A stretch of 64,000 bases of DNA, taken from NCBI GenBank assembly GCA_963169105.1, contig OY720635.1, positions 129,437,894 to 129,501,893 on the forward strand. The letters run 5' to 3'. Shown here piece by piece: positions 38,140 to 49,783 of this stretch. Within the stretch, counting starts at the first letter, position 1, and each line of letters opens with the position of its first letter. The stretch is from Ceriagrion tenellum (Eukaryota; Arthropoda; Insecta; Odonata; Coenagrionidae). A program made the position numbers and the translations under genes. Under the pieces are notes generated by a model. It saw only the letters and a list, made by a program, of their open reading frames with translations, did not search any database and was not told where the DNA came from.

Positions 38140-38310
38140 TCGTAGACTGCAAAAGTAATGGTTGAATGTGGTGAAGGAGACTCAATAAAGAGGAGGAATA
38201 TTAAGAGAGTTAAGAATAGATGAGTGTATGAGGCAATGCATGTGCGTAAGAGATGGAGAAAGGTACGCAAAGACAGGTCATTATGGGGGATATTGTTTAA
38301 AACGTGACGC
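38140..38310 (+). mobile_element. non-LTR polymerase tail repeat, copy 1
   Basis: Related at DNA level to 56985-57160, 57865-58010 and 58085-58215. One frame reads KRRNIKRVKNR, stop, VYEAMHVRKRW, then KDRSLWGILFK. The best copy (57000) ends KDRSVWRKLLKQS, the 'DR..WR.LL' tail typical of insect non-LTR polymerases. Confidence 0.55.
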
Positions 38311-40734
38311 AGCTATCCCGAAAAACAATGGAGAGAAATAACTAACTTCTTTGACTTTTCCTACCCCGAGAGGGATTGTGTGATGCGTATGTATTGTGAC
38401 GGCTCGAACAAGGGTTGATCGAGTTTTGGTTCAAGGTGTTTTGAAATACAGTGCATTTGCCTGGTTGTGTGATGTTATCGTGTGAGTGTGTCAGGGTGAA
38501 TAGTGGCCGGTGTGGCGTCCTCAAGTTAACTAGGGCTACCTAGGGACCCACTTTATTCCCGGTATATGAAAAGTAACCCCCTCTCACCGAAAACCCCATC
38601 CTTCGACAAGTGACTACCCCTCCCCAGGGATATTAAAACGCCCGGAGTGTGAGCTTTGCGAGGAGAAACATTAGGGAAAGTCCTACGATGGGCATAATAG
38701 CCATCACCCTTATGAGCAAACCAGATTTATGCTGGTGGAGGACGGGATAAGCAAGGAAAATTCTGGAGAAGCAGAGAGTGAAGCGGACGAATGACGAATG
38801 ACCGTGTTCTTCCCCGGTGCGGGAGAAGATTGTTTCCCGGTGCCGCGATTATGGGGATCCAAGCAGCGACTCCAATGACAGCTTCAATAATTCCTGCATC
38901 AACAGCAATCAGTAAGAACGTCGCTGTTTGCGACCCGTCCACCATTCTGGTTATCCAGATAAACACTTGCTACCCCAGTCACGAAATCATAATCTCTTTT
39001 CCCTTTGCCCCCGTGCATCTTGCCCTCACCAAACTTTCGACAAAGTGTTAAAAAGTATCAGGCAATGACTTATTCCAGTTATCAAGAAACTTTATTTAAG
39101 GGCACATGTGAAAATTAGCTCAAAGTCATTTTTTTTGTAACATGTATCATTTTTGGAAGGGGGAAAAGTCTCATTGCATTCACCTTTTTTCTGTTTTATG
39201 TGTGTATTTCACGCTGTCCATCTTCATCTGAATCCTCAAGTGTTGGAGGTTTCATTATCGTATATTCATCCTCATCCTCATCAGGGTATTTTTTTGTTAA
39301 TTTGGTACGTCATCAGGTATTGTGAAATATATTCTGGTGGATTCAAATAGACCAATTTACTCGATCATTCCCTCACTCGGGACGACTGGTGTTCCCCTCT
39401 TCCTACCACGTATATGACGAACGTGTTCCGTCATAGTATGATAACATGAACTAAAAAACTAGTAAGGGTTTTTATACTTCTCAAAAGCACCTTTTACGTC
39501 CAATTCCACACTTCCTGGTATACCAAAACCTGTAAGAGAGATCTCGGAAAATGATAAACTATCTATTTTTATTTTCTCCCACGAAGTGGCTTTCAATATT
39601 GGATTTGAAAGAATGAATGCCGACGCTCCGATCAAATCACTACCATGAAGATTCTAGGGTAAAAATATGAGACCCTTTAATTTTACATATATTTTTTCCA
39701 CTTATAATGGGTTAAAGCAAGGTAGATAGCCTGATTGCCAAAAATATCAATAAAAAGTTCACAGAACTTCGATATGATTCGATATCTATCAATAAAAATT
39801 TACAGCCTGCAATTAAATCAAGGTATTCAATCATGAAATTTTGGATTCAATAAAAATCCTAAAATCTAAGCCTTTTTAAAAATTTAAACAAACCTCTTAC
39901 AATTTTTCTAAAGTATCAATAAGGATTTCCAAGATTCAGATACAAAATAATTCGGCGGAATCACGATGGAAGCTGGTAAAATCAACTACATATTTATCTC
40001 GCTTATCCTATGATTGCCTATAGCAAATACTATTTTTGAGAGACTTCACACAAAAACTTGATAAATCACTCTACCCTTACTTAAAATTTTCATCATATTT
40101 ACCATAATGGCAGATTTCAACATTCACAATTCATTTTCAGTCATTAAAATTGATCAATTAATTCCTTAACGTTTTCACTATTTATTCCAACTCAGCCATC
40201 AATATTAAATACTTGACTGAAACGGCAATTTTATCCGAGTCTGAAATATTCTTGTACGGTAAAAAAAAGTTAAATGGTTTACATTAAATTTTTCTGTCCC
40301 TGATGTCAAAAAAATAAAGAAAATATGGCCCACTAATTTTTAAATAAAAGGACAAAGATTAGGCCAATTACTGTGCTTAGCGTTGTCTTTCGATCAACTT
40401 CATTCCCATAAGCACTATATTTAATCAGGAAACGCATAGAGTTTCAATAGTCAACGGGATTAATACTTCTGTAGCAAATTGGAATAATAGAACGAAATTG
40501 AAGGTATTGAAAAGTTATTTCTCACCAGCACTAACACGTGGAGCTCATTTTCTGCAACTTAGGCCTAGCTTAAAATCCCTATCAATGGTCCCCCGTAGAT
40601 TTGTTCAATGGAAAACAGTAGAAGCACGTAAAGTTTGGCGTAACAGAGGTGGAAGCTGAAGGAGGGTACACCGCAAGGTGCTCAGTCTTTGCATTAATTA
40701 AAATCCGCGTTCATGAAACCTGTTCCCGTCGAAG
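38311..40734. other. non-coding; one unexplained two-strand open segment
   Basis: 38727-39051 is open on both strands. The - strand reads LLIAVDAGIIEAVIGVAAWI and the + strand RRLFPGAAIMGIQAATPMTA. Neither is recognised and neither has codon bias or flanking splice sites. A CCTCAT hexamer repeats three times near 39265. 39600-40560 is AT-rich. Confidence 0.35.
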
Positions 40735-41180
40735 TTCAATTTCCCCAGCCAATAGAACAGGCACACCGCCGATTCGTCGCACGTGTTGAGGACGGGGCAC
40801 CACCGTTGGCCAATTGGCCGACCGCAAGGCTATCATTCAAAACCCTCCCACTCTTGGGTAGATATTTTTTCTAACGCGGACGCAACTTTTCCAACGGGTC
40901 GACGGGATGGAGGAAATAAAGAGGACTCTAATTGACCCCAATGAATAGCGAACGAGGGCGAGCCGTGGGTTGGCAAGGGGGAAGCAATTATCGAAATGGG
41001 GGTGAGGAGAGAAAGCGGAAGGGAACACTCTGGTCGTCGTCGCCCGACCCTGAGAGGATCAGACCATCTGGCACCACCAGCAGCGACCCTTCCTCCCCAA
41101 CCCACCCACCCCTGTGGTACCCTTATTGCCCTCCCGACGCCCCCGCCTCTCCATTCATTCCCTCCCCTTCCCCCTAACGC
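40735..41180. promoter_or_regulatory. GC-rich patch with CCAAT motifs, possible promoter
   Basis: CpG-containing DNA with AGCCAATAG (about 40748) and the palindrome TTGGCCAATTGGCC (about 40806). The 119-codon - strand frame is glycine/arginine/proline-rich from base composition and overlaps frames on the other strand. Without a TATA box or exon, the direction is unknown. Confidence 0.25.
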
Positions 41181-41474
41181 GCCTGCAGTCACTTACATGC
41201 ACACTCTAACATCCACTCACGCATAGTAGATAAAGGAAAGCAGTACGCTTCAATAAAAACTACAGGGATGCGAGCAGAATGTAAATTCTTGGCTAAGAGC
41301 AGGGTAAAGAGATGTGGACTGTTATAAAAGAAAACTAAATTAAGAATATCTCTATTTGGGACTAAGGTCTCCACAGCTTTGATTTGTAAATATTTTCTCC
41401 ATTTTCCGCATCTTTACCACGTGCGTTGACTTTTTTAATCAGATCTACAGCTACATATGTACTACCTGCAGGTT

Positions 41475-42122
41475 CGTGTGTCAGGGTGTACTAGGAAAAC
41501 AGCTAAGAAAAGGTGGGATAAGGAAAATGAGAGGGAGGGTAATTGAGATAAAGTGTTTATAATTATGCGTCTTCTTTTCTACATCTACGTGTACATACTA
41601 CACCGTAAGCCACCGCATAGGCGTGTGGCAGGGAGTGTTAGGTCACCAGTCGTGTAAATATGTAAGGCTTTGGGAAGTAAAATGGTGACATGTATTATAG
41701 AAGTGTATTTAGAGGAGCTCAATTTTTATTGCGGTCGCTTATTCTGCGCGGAAAAAACGCGTTTTTGTACCTATCTGTTCGGCAACGTATCTCTTTTATT
41801 TTATCGTTTCTGTCAGACCTAGAGATGTAGTGAGGCGTCATGATAATATTCTCTGTGACCCTCTGAAACACACCAGTTCCAAATTTCTCAAGCAAACTAA
41901 GCCTAGCGTGTAGTCTCCGAGTCTCTAGGGGCTTCCACCTTAATCCCTCTAAAAGTTGTGTGACACTCTATGTTTTTGCTCGTAGCAGCTTTTAACGAAG
42001 CGCGCTGCTTTTCTTTGATGCGTGTGTCAGGGTGTGTTAGAAAACCAGCTGAGGAAAGGTGGGGGAAGGAAAATGAGGGGGAGGGGCAATTGAGGAGATG
42101 CATGTTTTAACGATACGTCTTC
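41475..42122 (+). mobile_element. repeat C copy flanked by 102-bp direct repeats
   Basis: CGTGTGTCAGGGTGT...TGCGTCTTC at 41475-41576 recurs at 42021-42122 with about one change in seven bases. Between them lies a repeat C copy (41578-42017). The period is 546 bp, so this is either one full unit plus part of a second tandem unit or a small element with LTR-like ends. The terminal repeats do not begin TG or end CA in the retroviral way. Confidence 0.7.
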
Positions 42123-42472
42123 CGACAGATTTTAAGCTATCGGGGACTAGCCACGGTGTTACACTTTTACGGAGTCACCCGCAATGCACAATTGTGCGGA
42201 ATTCCACAGAGGAATCCCGGTCAAGGCGGATGATTTTTCCTCTGTGGAATTTCGCACAAAAGATGCGTCTTCAGTTAAGTCTCGCTGTTTTTTCATAAAT
42301 AATAATATTGGGAGAAAAGAAATTATTGTTCTGCCTGTCAGTACCTACACCTGTCACGCTCAATTCGTCACTACTTTTCAGTTCTATTTCAGATCTAGTT
42401 TGAAGGTAAAATAATAATCTGCTTCACACTAAAAATTGCCTGATCGGATTTTTTTCAATTAATCTACACCTA

Positions 42473-43215
42473 GAATCCATATTAAAACAATCCTTGTACC
42501 TTTTCACTAGTAGTTATTAATGTACCACGAATTTAGCAGCTTCCTAAATCCTCAGGTACAATTGTTTACATGTTATTTATTGATAGTTATAGGATTTCAA
42601 ACCGCCTTCCGATATCCCATTCTACACTCCCCTAACGCTTTCCAAATTTTTAGTAAACGGTAAACACAAAGTTGATAAATTATTCAGATCGAGTATTTAC
42701 AAAATTAAACGTAATAGTTGTAATATAGCCTACATAGTCAAACAGGACAAAATTTTAACACACGGATCAGAGAACACTCACGAAGTTACTTAAATATGGA
42801 CACCAACTCACAATTTGCTAAGCATCTGCTGGATAATAATCACGTAAGTGATTTTATCCCCGGAATTCTGCATATTCTACCAGCAGGTTTAAAGATGGAT
42901 GCATAGGAGCAAATGGAAATTATCAGAGAGTCAAGCAACCATTGCAACGAGTTTCTTTTTCCGCACCATTCCCCACTCCTTTCCGAAAAAAAGTTCCCTT
43001 TTTACAAGCCCCTAACCTATGTTCCCCTGCCTTTCCACCCAAAAATTAGTTTGTTCTCCAAACCCCCTCATAGCTCATTGTGGAGTTGGTTACATTCGTA
43101 ACTATCAATTAATAACAAGTAAACAATTGTACCTGAGGATGGAGCAAGCTGCGAAATGCGTAATACATTAATAAATATTTGTGAAAAAGTACAAGGTTTG
43201 ATTTAATATGGATTC
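42473..43215 (+). mobile_element. Penelope-like element fragment with inverted terminal repeats
   Basis: The + strand reads SIYKIKRNSCNIAYI (42690-42735), then after a one-base loss QTG.NFNTRIREHSRSYLN, then SQFAKHLLDNNHVSDFIPG (from about 42808), and MEIIRESSNHCNEFLFPH. This is the GIY-YIG endonuclease domain of a Penelope-like element, homologous to 10001-10520. The first 118 bases (42473-42590) are the inverted counterpart of the last 117 (43099-43215). Inverted terminal copies of this kind are known for Penelope-like elements. The reverse transcriptase is entirely missing and several stops are present. Confidence 0.8.
43133..43157 (+). ncRNA. hammerhead-like core in Penelope-like terminal repeat (candidate)
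   Basis: CTGAGGA, then an imperfect AGC/GCT hairpin, then GAAAT, in the same place as 10058-10082 of the homologous copy. The matching part of the left inverted arm (around 42545-42555) is decayed. The match to a functional ribozyme is incomplete. Confidence 0.25.
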
Positions 43216-43304
43216 AAGTATAAAAGTCTTCCACGAAGGGACGCCTGATGGTGTAAAGTTTAATCGAAGCCTGTCGTGATGATTCCAAACCAAATCCTTT
43301 CATC

Positions 43305-43480
43305 AACTGTGCGACACTTTCCTATTCACCCGTAGCAGTTTTAAACAAAGGGGACGACTTTCATTTTTAATGTTATCGCTCACGAATGAAACCTTACTGT
43401 GCAAGGCCCAAATGCTCGCGACGCATTCGAGATTTGGTATAACCAGAATAAAGAAGCATCACTTATTCAAATTTTCATCA
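43305..43480 (+). repeat. dispersed repeat C, tail fragment
   Basis: GTAGCAGTTTTAAAC, AAATGCTCGC and GGT.T.ACCAGA.TAAAGA match the tail beyond 25900. Confidence 0.5.
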
Positions 43481-43699
43481 CAGAATTTGTAAACTATTTG
43501 CTTGATAAATCATAGTTTATATTATGTGACGCTGCATTTAATTCGTATATTTTCCCCACGTGTCACTTCACGACTGTGGAGTGACGTAACCTGCTGTGTG
43601 CTAGGTGACCTTCTGTAAGCTAGAAGAAACCTTCGACCTGAAAGCGCTTGTTGAAACACGAACAAAACTGTCGTCAACCAAAGTCACCACACGCGATGA

Positions 43700-44775
43700 A
43701 GATCTAGAAAATGGAGAGAATAATTACAAAGAATATACCAGAAAATATTATAAGAAATACTGGAATTGGCACTAACGTAACCCTCACAAACAAATCAAAA
43801 CAAATTGTAGGATACGAAGACGACCTGAAAATTTTGGGACAATCTATACCATCAATAAAGGAAGCCTTTGAGAACCATGAAATAGCTGCTAAAGATCTAG
43901 GCCTTACAGTAAACGAACATAAAACTAAATTTATGTTACCAAGTAGAAAGCATAGAGTTAGTAATGGGCAAAACATCACGATTTGGAACTACAACTTTGA
44001 AGGTATTAACAACTTAACCTATTTGGGTACCAACGCGTCCTCGGACAACAATGAGACCAAGGAAATAAGGAAGCGATAAGATGCAGCTAACCGTGCCTTC
44101 TACTCCCTACTTGGGTATTTTTCTAGTAACTAACGCATGCAGCGGAGAGAGATAAAACTATTCCCGCTCTTCGGGCAGAAAATTTTGAATGGTGGTCCCT
44201 GGGAGGGACCGCTGCCCTATAAAGGGTTATGTCAAAAAATGTGTACAGGGAAACTGAGGTCAAACTCTATAAAACCCTTATATGTACAGTTGTCATACGG
44301 AAGTGAAACATGAACAATGAGGGCCAAATATGCTGAACTCCTGGATAGCCCAGAAAGAAGAATGATGTGGAGAATCTATGGGCCAGTAAACAGTGAAGGG
44401 ATATGGAGAATTCGGTGGAATCATGAAATATATGAACTGTGCATAGAAGCTAAAATTTCCACACACATTAAGCTAATGAGGCTCCGATGGGCAGGACATG
44501 TCCAGCGGATGCCAGAGACGAGGGTGGCAAAAGAAGACTTCTTGGAGAGTATGGGAGGAAAGAGACCAGTGGGCAAACCAAGGGCAAGGTGGGAAGATAA
44601 TATAAGCATGGATGCAAGAGACCTACTAAGGATCAGGAACTGGAGAGAGCAGTCAAGAGATCGAGATGGATGGAGACGGAAAATTGACGAGGCCAATGCT
44701 CAACTAGGGCTGAAGCGCCATTGGAGAGAGAGAGAGAAAATACCAGAAAAGAACAGGAGCTAAAAAGTGAAAACT
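43700..44775 (+). mobile_element. RTE-like non-LTR retrotransposon, polymerase remnant
   Basis: The most complete retrotransposon in the window. Frame 1 (43711-44079) reads KQIVGYEDDLKILGQSI, then AAKDLGLTVNEHKTKFML, then NLTYLGTNASSDNN. The catalytic Y/FADD motif appears as YEDD, an Ala-to-Glu change that would inactivate it. After AANRAFYSLL an intrusion of about 100 bases (44125-44230) breaks the frame, which resumes as YRETEVKLYKTLICTVV and later ALYGSETW-like YGSET with a stop in place of W. A 148-codon frame (44317-44763) follows: ELLDSPERRMMWRIYGPVN, then LMRLRWAGHVQRMPETRVAK, then GKRPVGKPRARWED and DGWRRKIDEANAQLGL. This is the typical tail of insect RTE-like polymerases, with all late blocks present. 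No endonuclease domain is visible upstream, so the copy is 5'-truncated. Confidence 0.88.
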
Positions 44776-44994
44776 GCCCTAGTGCGTCGAAAATTGTTTT
44801 ATTACATCGGAAAACATGGCACTTACAAAGACATATTTTCGGTCCGACTTTACGAAGATGGAATTTGGAGTTTAATAAAAGAATAAAGTTATACGTATTA
44901 TTTATTACGAACAAAATATAACTGAAATCATCAAATCATACATTTGAGATCAGTGGCTCATGTTTTAAGAGGGCCACAACGAAAAAACAAATGG

Positions 44995-45170
44995 GTCAGA
45001 CGGGAAATTTCAAGGATATAAAGCCACCCAAGACTTAGCTGAAAGAACTAGGTGAGGAAATGTTATAAGAGATTGAGAAATGCAGAAGAAGAAACAGCCG
45101 ACAGACATTGGAGAAGGGTTGTTGACGAGGCCATAAGCCTCCTTCGATTTAAATTGCCATTAAAGTCTGT
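44995..45170 (+). mobile_element. possible second non-LTR polymerase tail fragment
   Basis: One frame reads KRLRNAEEETADRHWRRVVDEA, resembling the 'DR..WRR.V.EA' ending of non-LTR polymerases. It lies about 200 bases beyond the larger element and is not collinear with it. It could be the end of another copy or chance. Confidence 0.35.
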
Positions 45171-47296
45171 TACTAAATACGAGCACCAAAAAATCAAAAT
45201 CGAATTAAACCGGTAAGTTTTATATTTAGGTGCTCATTTTATCGCAGATTGGAATATATCGACACAGTCCTGCGCTCACGAACGTCAACGAAAAGAACGA
45301 ATATGCTGAGGTCGGTGAGCAAGCGGGAAGTAACATTATCCAGTAGGATTTTTTTATAATCGAAACTCTAGATTAGGCGTCAATTAGAGACAAACCAATA
45401 AGTTTACATAAAAAGTTATAGCATTTCTATGGTTTGATTTTGCGTTATACTATATAAGACAAATGCTTTTGAAGATCAATTATAATTTTTCTGTGAGGTT
45501 ATAGTGAAAAACACCCAAATGTTTGGCTAATTCCTAAGGAACCTCTCACTTAAATGTGTTACTGAAAAAGTAGTTGACTAGTGATAATGACATTTTTTAA
45601 ATCCTATGGACACATATGTTGTAAGCGCAATACTTAAGTTGCCATTTTTTAACTAACCAAAGAAAATTTCTAATAATTTTTCTGCAATAACTTTTTTCAG
45701 CCATGAATAGCACAAAGGAAAACTTGGGGTGGTTTCGAAGCTGTCAATAATGGTTATCAGAAATAGAAACCCCTGAAAACATAATAACAGGGCTACAAGC
45801 TGGGCAAATATTACTTGGAATTTTCAGACCAAACGATTTTCAGGACGATACATCATTCCTTTATAACCCAGTCTACTTCAGAGCAAATAGATGCCACATA
45901 ATCAGAGAAATTTACGGGCAAACATAGCCACATGAATCGGCGGTGGCTCAAAAGGTAGAAAAGTCACTCCTACAGGGTTGTGTAACATTAATTATATATT
46001 CATGCAACTGATAGAACATGTCAAAATAGATGAACTGATGGCATTTTAAGTTAATACTATAAACGTTAATTTAGCTGGAAAACGCGTCAGAAGGACATGC
46101 TTAGACGCTACACTGGAAAAGAAATGCTTATTTTGGTTTGTTTTAAATAATAGAGTATTCTACCATATAATTTAGACTGTACTTTTGCCAAATCGTGCAA
46201 AATATGGCTTAAGTTTGGACTTCATCAAGTGATAAACATCAAACCGTATCATTTAAATGTAAAATTTTCAAAATCAAAAAACAAAAAATGAAAATATCAA
46301 CGCTAGAATTCAGCGTATAGTTGTGAATGCCCATGGACTTCATTGACCCAAATTAAATTATTCAAACTTCTGAGTAAAATACTTTAAGAGACTCCGGCCT
46401 TTCGGTCCGTAAATCTTCCCTCCCTCATCTGAGTCAACTCTTTCCCCTGGCATTGTAAGAGATAATACCTCCTCAGCTCTGGAAATGCCATCCGATACCC
46501 TATTGCCCCGGATAGCCCGTGACGGCGTCAAATATTTCCTCACTTCGCAGCCAAGGTTGATCTAAATTCTTGGGAAACGAATACTTTACGACTCATTTCA
46601 TTGCTGGTTTTATGAGGGCAGAGAACAGAGAGAAGTAACGCTGCCTTCCATGAGATATCATCGACTTGTTTAATCAACATTATGACCGTGACAGCAGGAG
46701 CAAATCAGAAAATACCACCCTGGAGCATACTTACACCAACGATTAATCAAACGTGATGAGTACAGCCTAATTACCGAGGCTTTAATACTCCACCCTGCTT
46801 AATTTTCTCTTCGATAGTAGTGAACGAGTGTCCTCCAAAAGCTATGCCTTCCTGAATTACTGACATATCATCGTTCACTAAGTTTACCAAGATCAATACT
46901 GGACCAAGGATAACAGTTTAAAAACAGCAGACAATATCTCCAAGCATATTTGGCATCCGGAAACCACTGTAAGGCATTTTTATCCAAAACCATTTGAATT
47001 GAGCAATTTTCATTCTGACCCTGTAAAGAAGTGTCTATATTACTTTCTATTTTTCATTGAAATTAAGTCCAACCAATACTTGAATAAGTGGAAGTCATAT
47101 TTTTAAAAAAACCTTGTCCTCGCTATTACAGTAACAAAAACGAAAAGCTCCATTTTAAAATACTGATATTTTACGATACAGCCGCGAATTCATGACATGC
47201 ACACAAAACACATGACTTGCCCCTTGAAACGTTCCTAAAGTATCGGATTATACATAAAAACAGTGGTTTCAGGCGTGATCTGGTGGAATATCATAA
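45171..47296. other. AT-rich non-coding stretch
   Basis: No gene is recognised. 46358-46543 is open on the - strand in a locally GC-richer segment (product contains SRAIRGNRVSDGISRAEEV), but splice sites and family are lacking. A weak A-box-like TGGCTCAAAAGG sits near 45953 without a convincing B box. Confidence 0.4.
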
Positions 47297-47438
47297 TTAA
47301 ATTAAAGGAAATTGACAATTTTCCACAATATGAACTTTAATTCAACCGGTTTCGATGCACTGATGGTGATTTAGTGAATCAAAACCGGTTGCATTGAAGT
47401 TTATATTGTGGAAAATTACTAATATTCTTTAATTTAAT
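47297..47438. mobile_element. foldback element with 56-base arms
   Basis: Left arm 47297-47352 and right arm 47383-47438 are inverted copies (TTTTCCACAATATGAACTTT pairs with AAGTTTATATTGTGGAAAA; both reach AACCGGTT). The 30-base centre contains CTGATGG, a TGATT/AATCA stem, then AAAACC at 47360-47386. A similar single-arm sequence is at 63495-63550. Confidence 0.8.
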
Positions 47439-47639
47439 CGGATAATAGTTTATTTGAGCCAAAAGGCAGGTGAGGTGAAGTGTTCAGAAGGGGAGTACTT
47501 AAAAAACTACTCAAAATATTCGGTAAATATGGTAGAAAACGATCTTTCTCTACCCTCAAAACAGCATTTAAAACCATAGAGCACGAGGCAAGGGTACAAG
47601 TGTAAAACATTAAAAGTGAGAAAACAATGGGTATCACGG

Positions 47640-48345
47640 TCAGTCAAGTCCTTCCGCTGGGAGTAAAACTCGTTCGTCGAATAATTTACGAACTTGCTGC
47701 GCCGGAGGTAACAAAGCTATTTCCACGCTTGGGTGTCACTTCATCGGTGGAATGAAGAAGCGCTCTCTCGTCTCCCCCTGATTCTTCAGTCCATATTTCC
47801 CCCGGACCGCTCCAGGGCCGTGGGACCAAAATGCGGGACCTACGCGGTACGGAGCGCATCTAATTCGTGCATAAGATTTGCGGATAGGATAAATTACGAA
47901 ATTCCCCCAAGGAAGGAAGGAATTGCGCGAAACTCCACGAACACCCCAACTCACACCTCACCCTTCCGCGGCACCGTTGCCATATTTCCGTCGAGTCTCC
48001 ACATTCCTTGGCGGGATAGTATACGGCGCTTGCCTGAGAACGTGAGATAGGGCAACAGGGGTGGGTGGGGAGGGGGTATCATCAGCCCTATATCACCCCA
48101 GAGAGAGGGAAAGAGAGAGAGAGAGAGAAAGAGACGAAGAAAGCTTGGAGCGAATGAGGTAGAACGCACATACCCCTCATATCCCTCTCCTTGTCCTATC
48201 TCCGCGCATACCCTTAGAGCAAGCCATCGCTCGTTTGCCATAATCCATTCTCCAGCTTCGCCCAGCCACACCACGTTACCCCGAAAACTCCGCATGTCTT
48301 TTTACCCAGCGTATATAAATCCTAATACGCGCTTCCTTGCCTCTT
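47640..48345 (+). promoter_or_regulatory. CpG-rich region ending in TATA box, candidate promoter
   Basis: GC-rich DNA with many CG dinucleotides and simple GA repeats (48101-48134) leads to GCGTATATAAATCC, with TATATAAA at 48312-48319. Initiation would fall near 48342-48350. Downstream is pyrimidine-rich, UTR-like sequence to about 48830. No downstream coding exon is recognised. Open frames on both strands within it are composition-driven. Confidence 0.35.
48101..48134. repeat. GA-rich microsatellite
   Basis: Interrupted GAGA run on the + strand within the GC-rich candidate promoter. GAGA tracts often mark open arthropod promoters, but the run is too simple to be decisive. Confidence 0.7.
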
Positions 48346-48720
48346 CGTGGGCTTCGCTGCTGTATCCTTCTGAGCCCGTGGGGCACCGTGAAGCAGCAAG
48401 TCCTTCTCTCCTACTCAAAACCCTTTACCCCCCTTACAGACAAAACACCACGCTTATTTTCCGCCCCGCATATCCCCTCGGAAAAAAATAAGGTCCTATT
48501 TCCCCCTTCCCATCCTCTCTCTCTCAACTCACGATTCCAGACGTGCGTTTCGGTGCAACGCATTAAGGGAGTTCGCAGAGTAAGGAATTGTTTGCAGAAG
48601 TTTTGAGGATTTGTCGGGTTCTCGCATGAATATCATTTGCTCCCTGACAAAAGGGCTTTATCTCCTCCACCTCTCTCCCTCGCCTCACCTCCTACTTCCC
48701 TCCTTTTACCAGTGCTATCT

Positions 48721-48721
48721 T

Positions 48722-48761
<40 letters not shown>

Positions 48762-48762
48762 G
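48721..48762. repeat. CT microsatellite
   Basis: About 15 uninterrupted CT units (48728-48757) with flanking imperfect CT sequence to 48792. Confidence 0.9.
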
Positions 48763-48792
48763 TCCCCTCCTCTCTCTCCCCCTCTCTCGCTG

Positions 48793-49379
48793 CTGACTCT
48801 CTGACGGCCTGGCTTGTCCGTGGAATTCCAAATGAAACGGGGCTTTACAGGTTTATTTTCAGTGGGATGGAGGACGCTTAATATTTCCGAGCAAATTGCA
48901 CCGGAAAACGTTAAGGCCTGGCCACCACCGCAGTCGGAATTTTTAATTTAATTCAGTTTAGCACGTGTCGTAGGTGTCTCTAGGGCTTATCAAAAAGGGA
49001 TTCATGAACGGGTCCCAGCTATAAACGTGCACATCCACTTCATAAATGCATATTTCCACTATTATAACGTATGCATACACATGTACAAATGAGATTTTTC
49101 CAATAACCTCTCGTTGAAGCTGGTCGCGTCAACGAAGTACTCAATGTCATGAATAGTTTACAATGTATCATTCATTCATACAGTATCACAAGTGTATTCT
49201 GACATGCGGGTTTCATGTGTGCCATAAAGGGGCAATATATAAATATAGAAAAAGGCATTTATTTTTTATTACAACAAAAGCATTTTATATTTAATAACAG
49301 CTTATTCAACAACATAGTCATTTATATAAAAAAAATATATATAAAAGCGTATCAGTCTCAACTTTGTGGAAGCGATATA
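48793..49379. other. non-coding, AT-rich
   Basis: GC content falls away from the candidate promoter. There is no exon-like signal. Confidence 0.4.
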
Positions 49380-49569
49380 TATCCATTTCAAAATGAAAAA
49401 CAATTGTAACTTTCCACACAGAATTTTTAATCTTTGCCGACCATAGTTTCAGCACCTAGTGCCATTATCAAGGCACCTTGATAATGGCACTAGGTGCTGA
49501 AACCATGGTCGGCAAAGATTAAAAATTCTGTGTGGAAAATTACAATTTTTTTTCATTTTGAAATGGATA
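49380..49569. mobile_element. near-perfect 190-bp palindromic foldback element
   Basis: Left arm 49380-49473 and right arm 49476-49569 are inverted copies with only a few differences, separated by two bases. The arms contain CTTTGCCGACCAT and a GGCACTAGGTGC block. Each arm carries GATAATG, a GCAC/GTGC stem, then TGAAACC (49478-49504 on +, mirrored on -). So few mismatches over 94 bases suggest recent formation or maintenance. A transcript would form a long hairpin. Confidence 0.9.
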
Positions 49570-49783
49570 CAAAAAATATTTTTCACCAAAGAAAAACCTT
49601 ATTAACATAGAAATCATCTCAGAAATTTTTTGTATCACATGCTCAAATACTATGTCAATTTACATGTAATTACACATTATAATCTATTCCATTATAGGTC
49701 CAGCTAAGCTCTAATTAGCTTATCAGCTGGTTCCTGCATTAAACTCATAAATACATAGTTTCCTATAACAATATGCCATGATT

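Noticed and set aside
40833..41192. 119-codon - strand frame rich in glycine and arginine
   Set aside because: Composition-driven in GC-rich DNA and overlapped by frames on the other strand.
48294..48606. Overlapping + strand frames just after the TATA box
   Set aside because: Pyrimidine-rich UTR-like DNA gives P/S/L-rich peptides in two frames; neither is recognisable.
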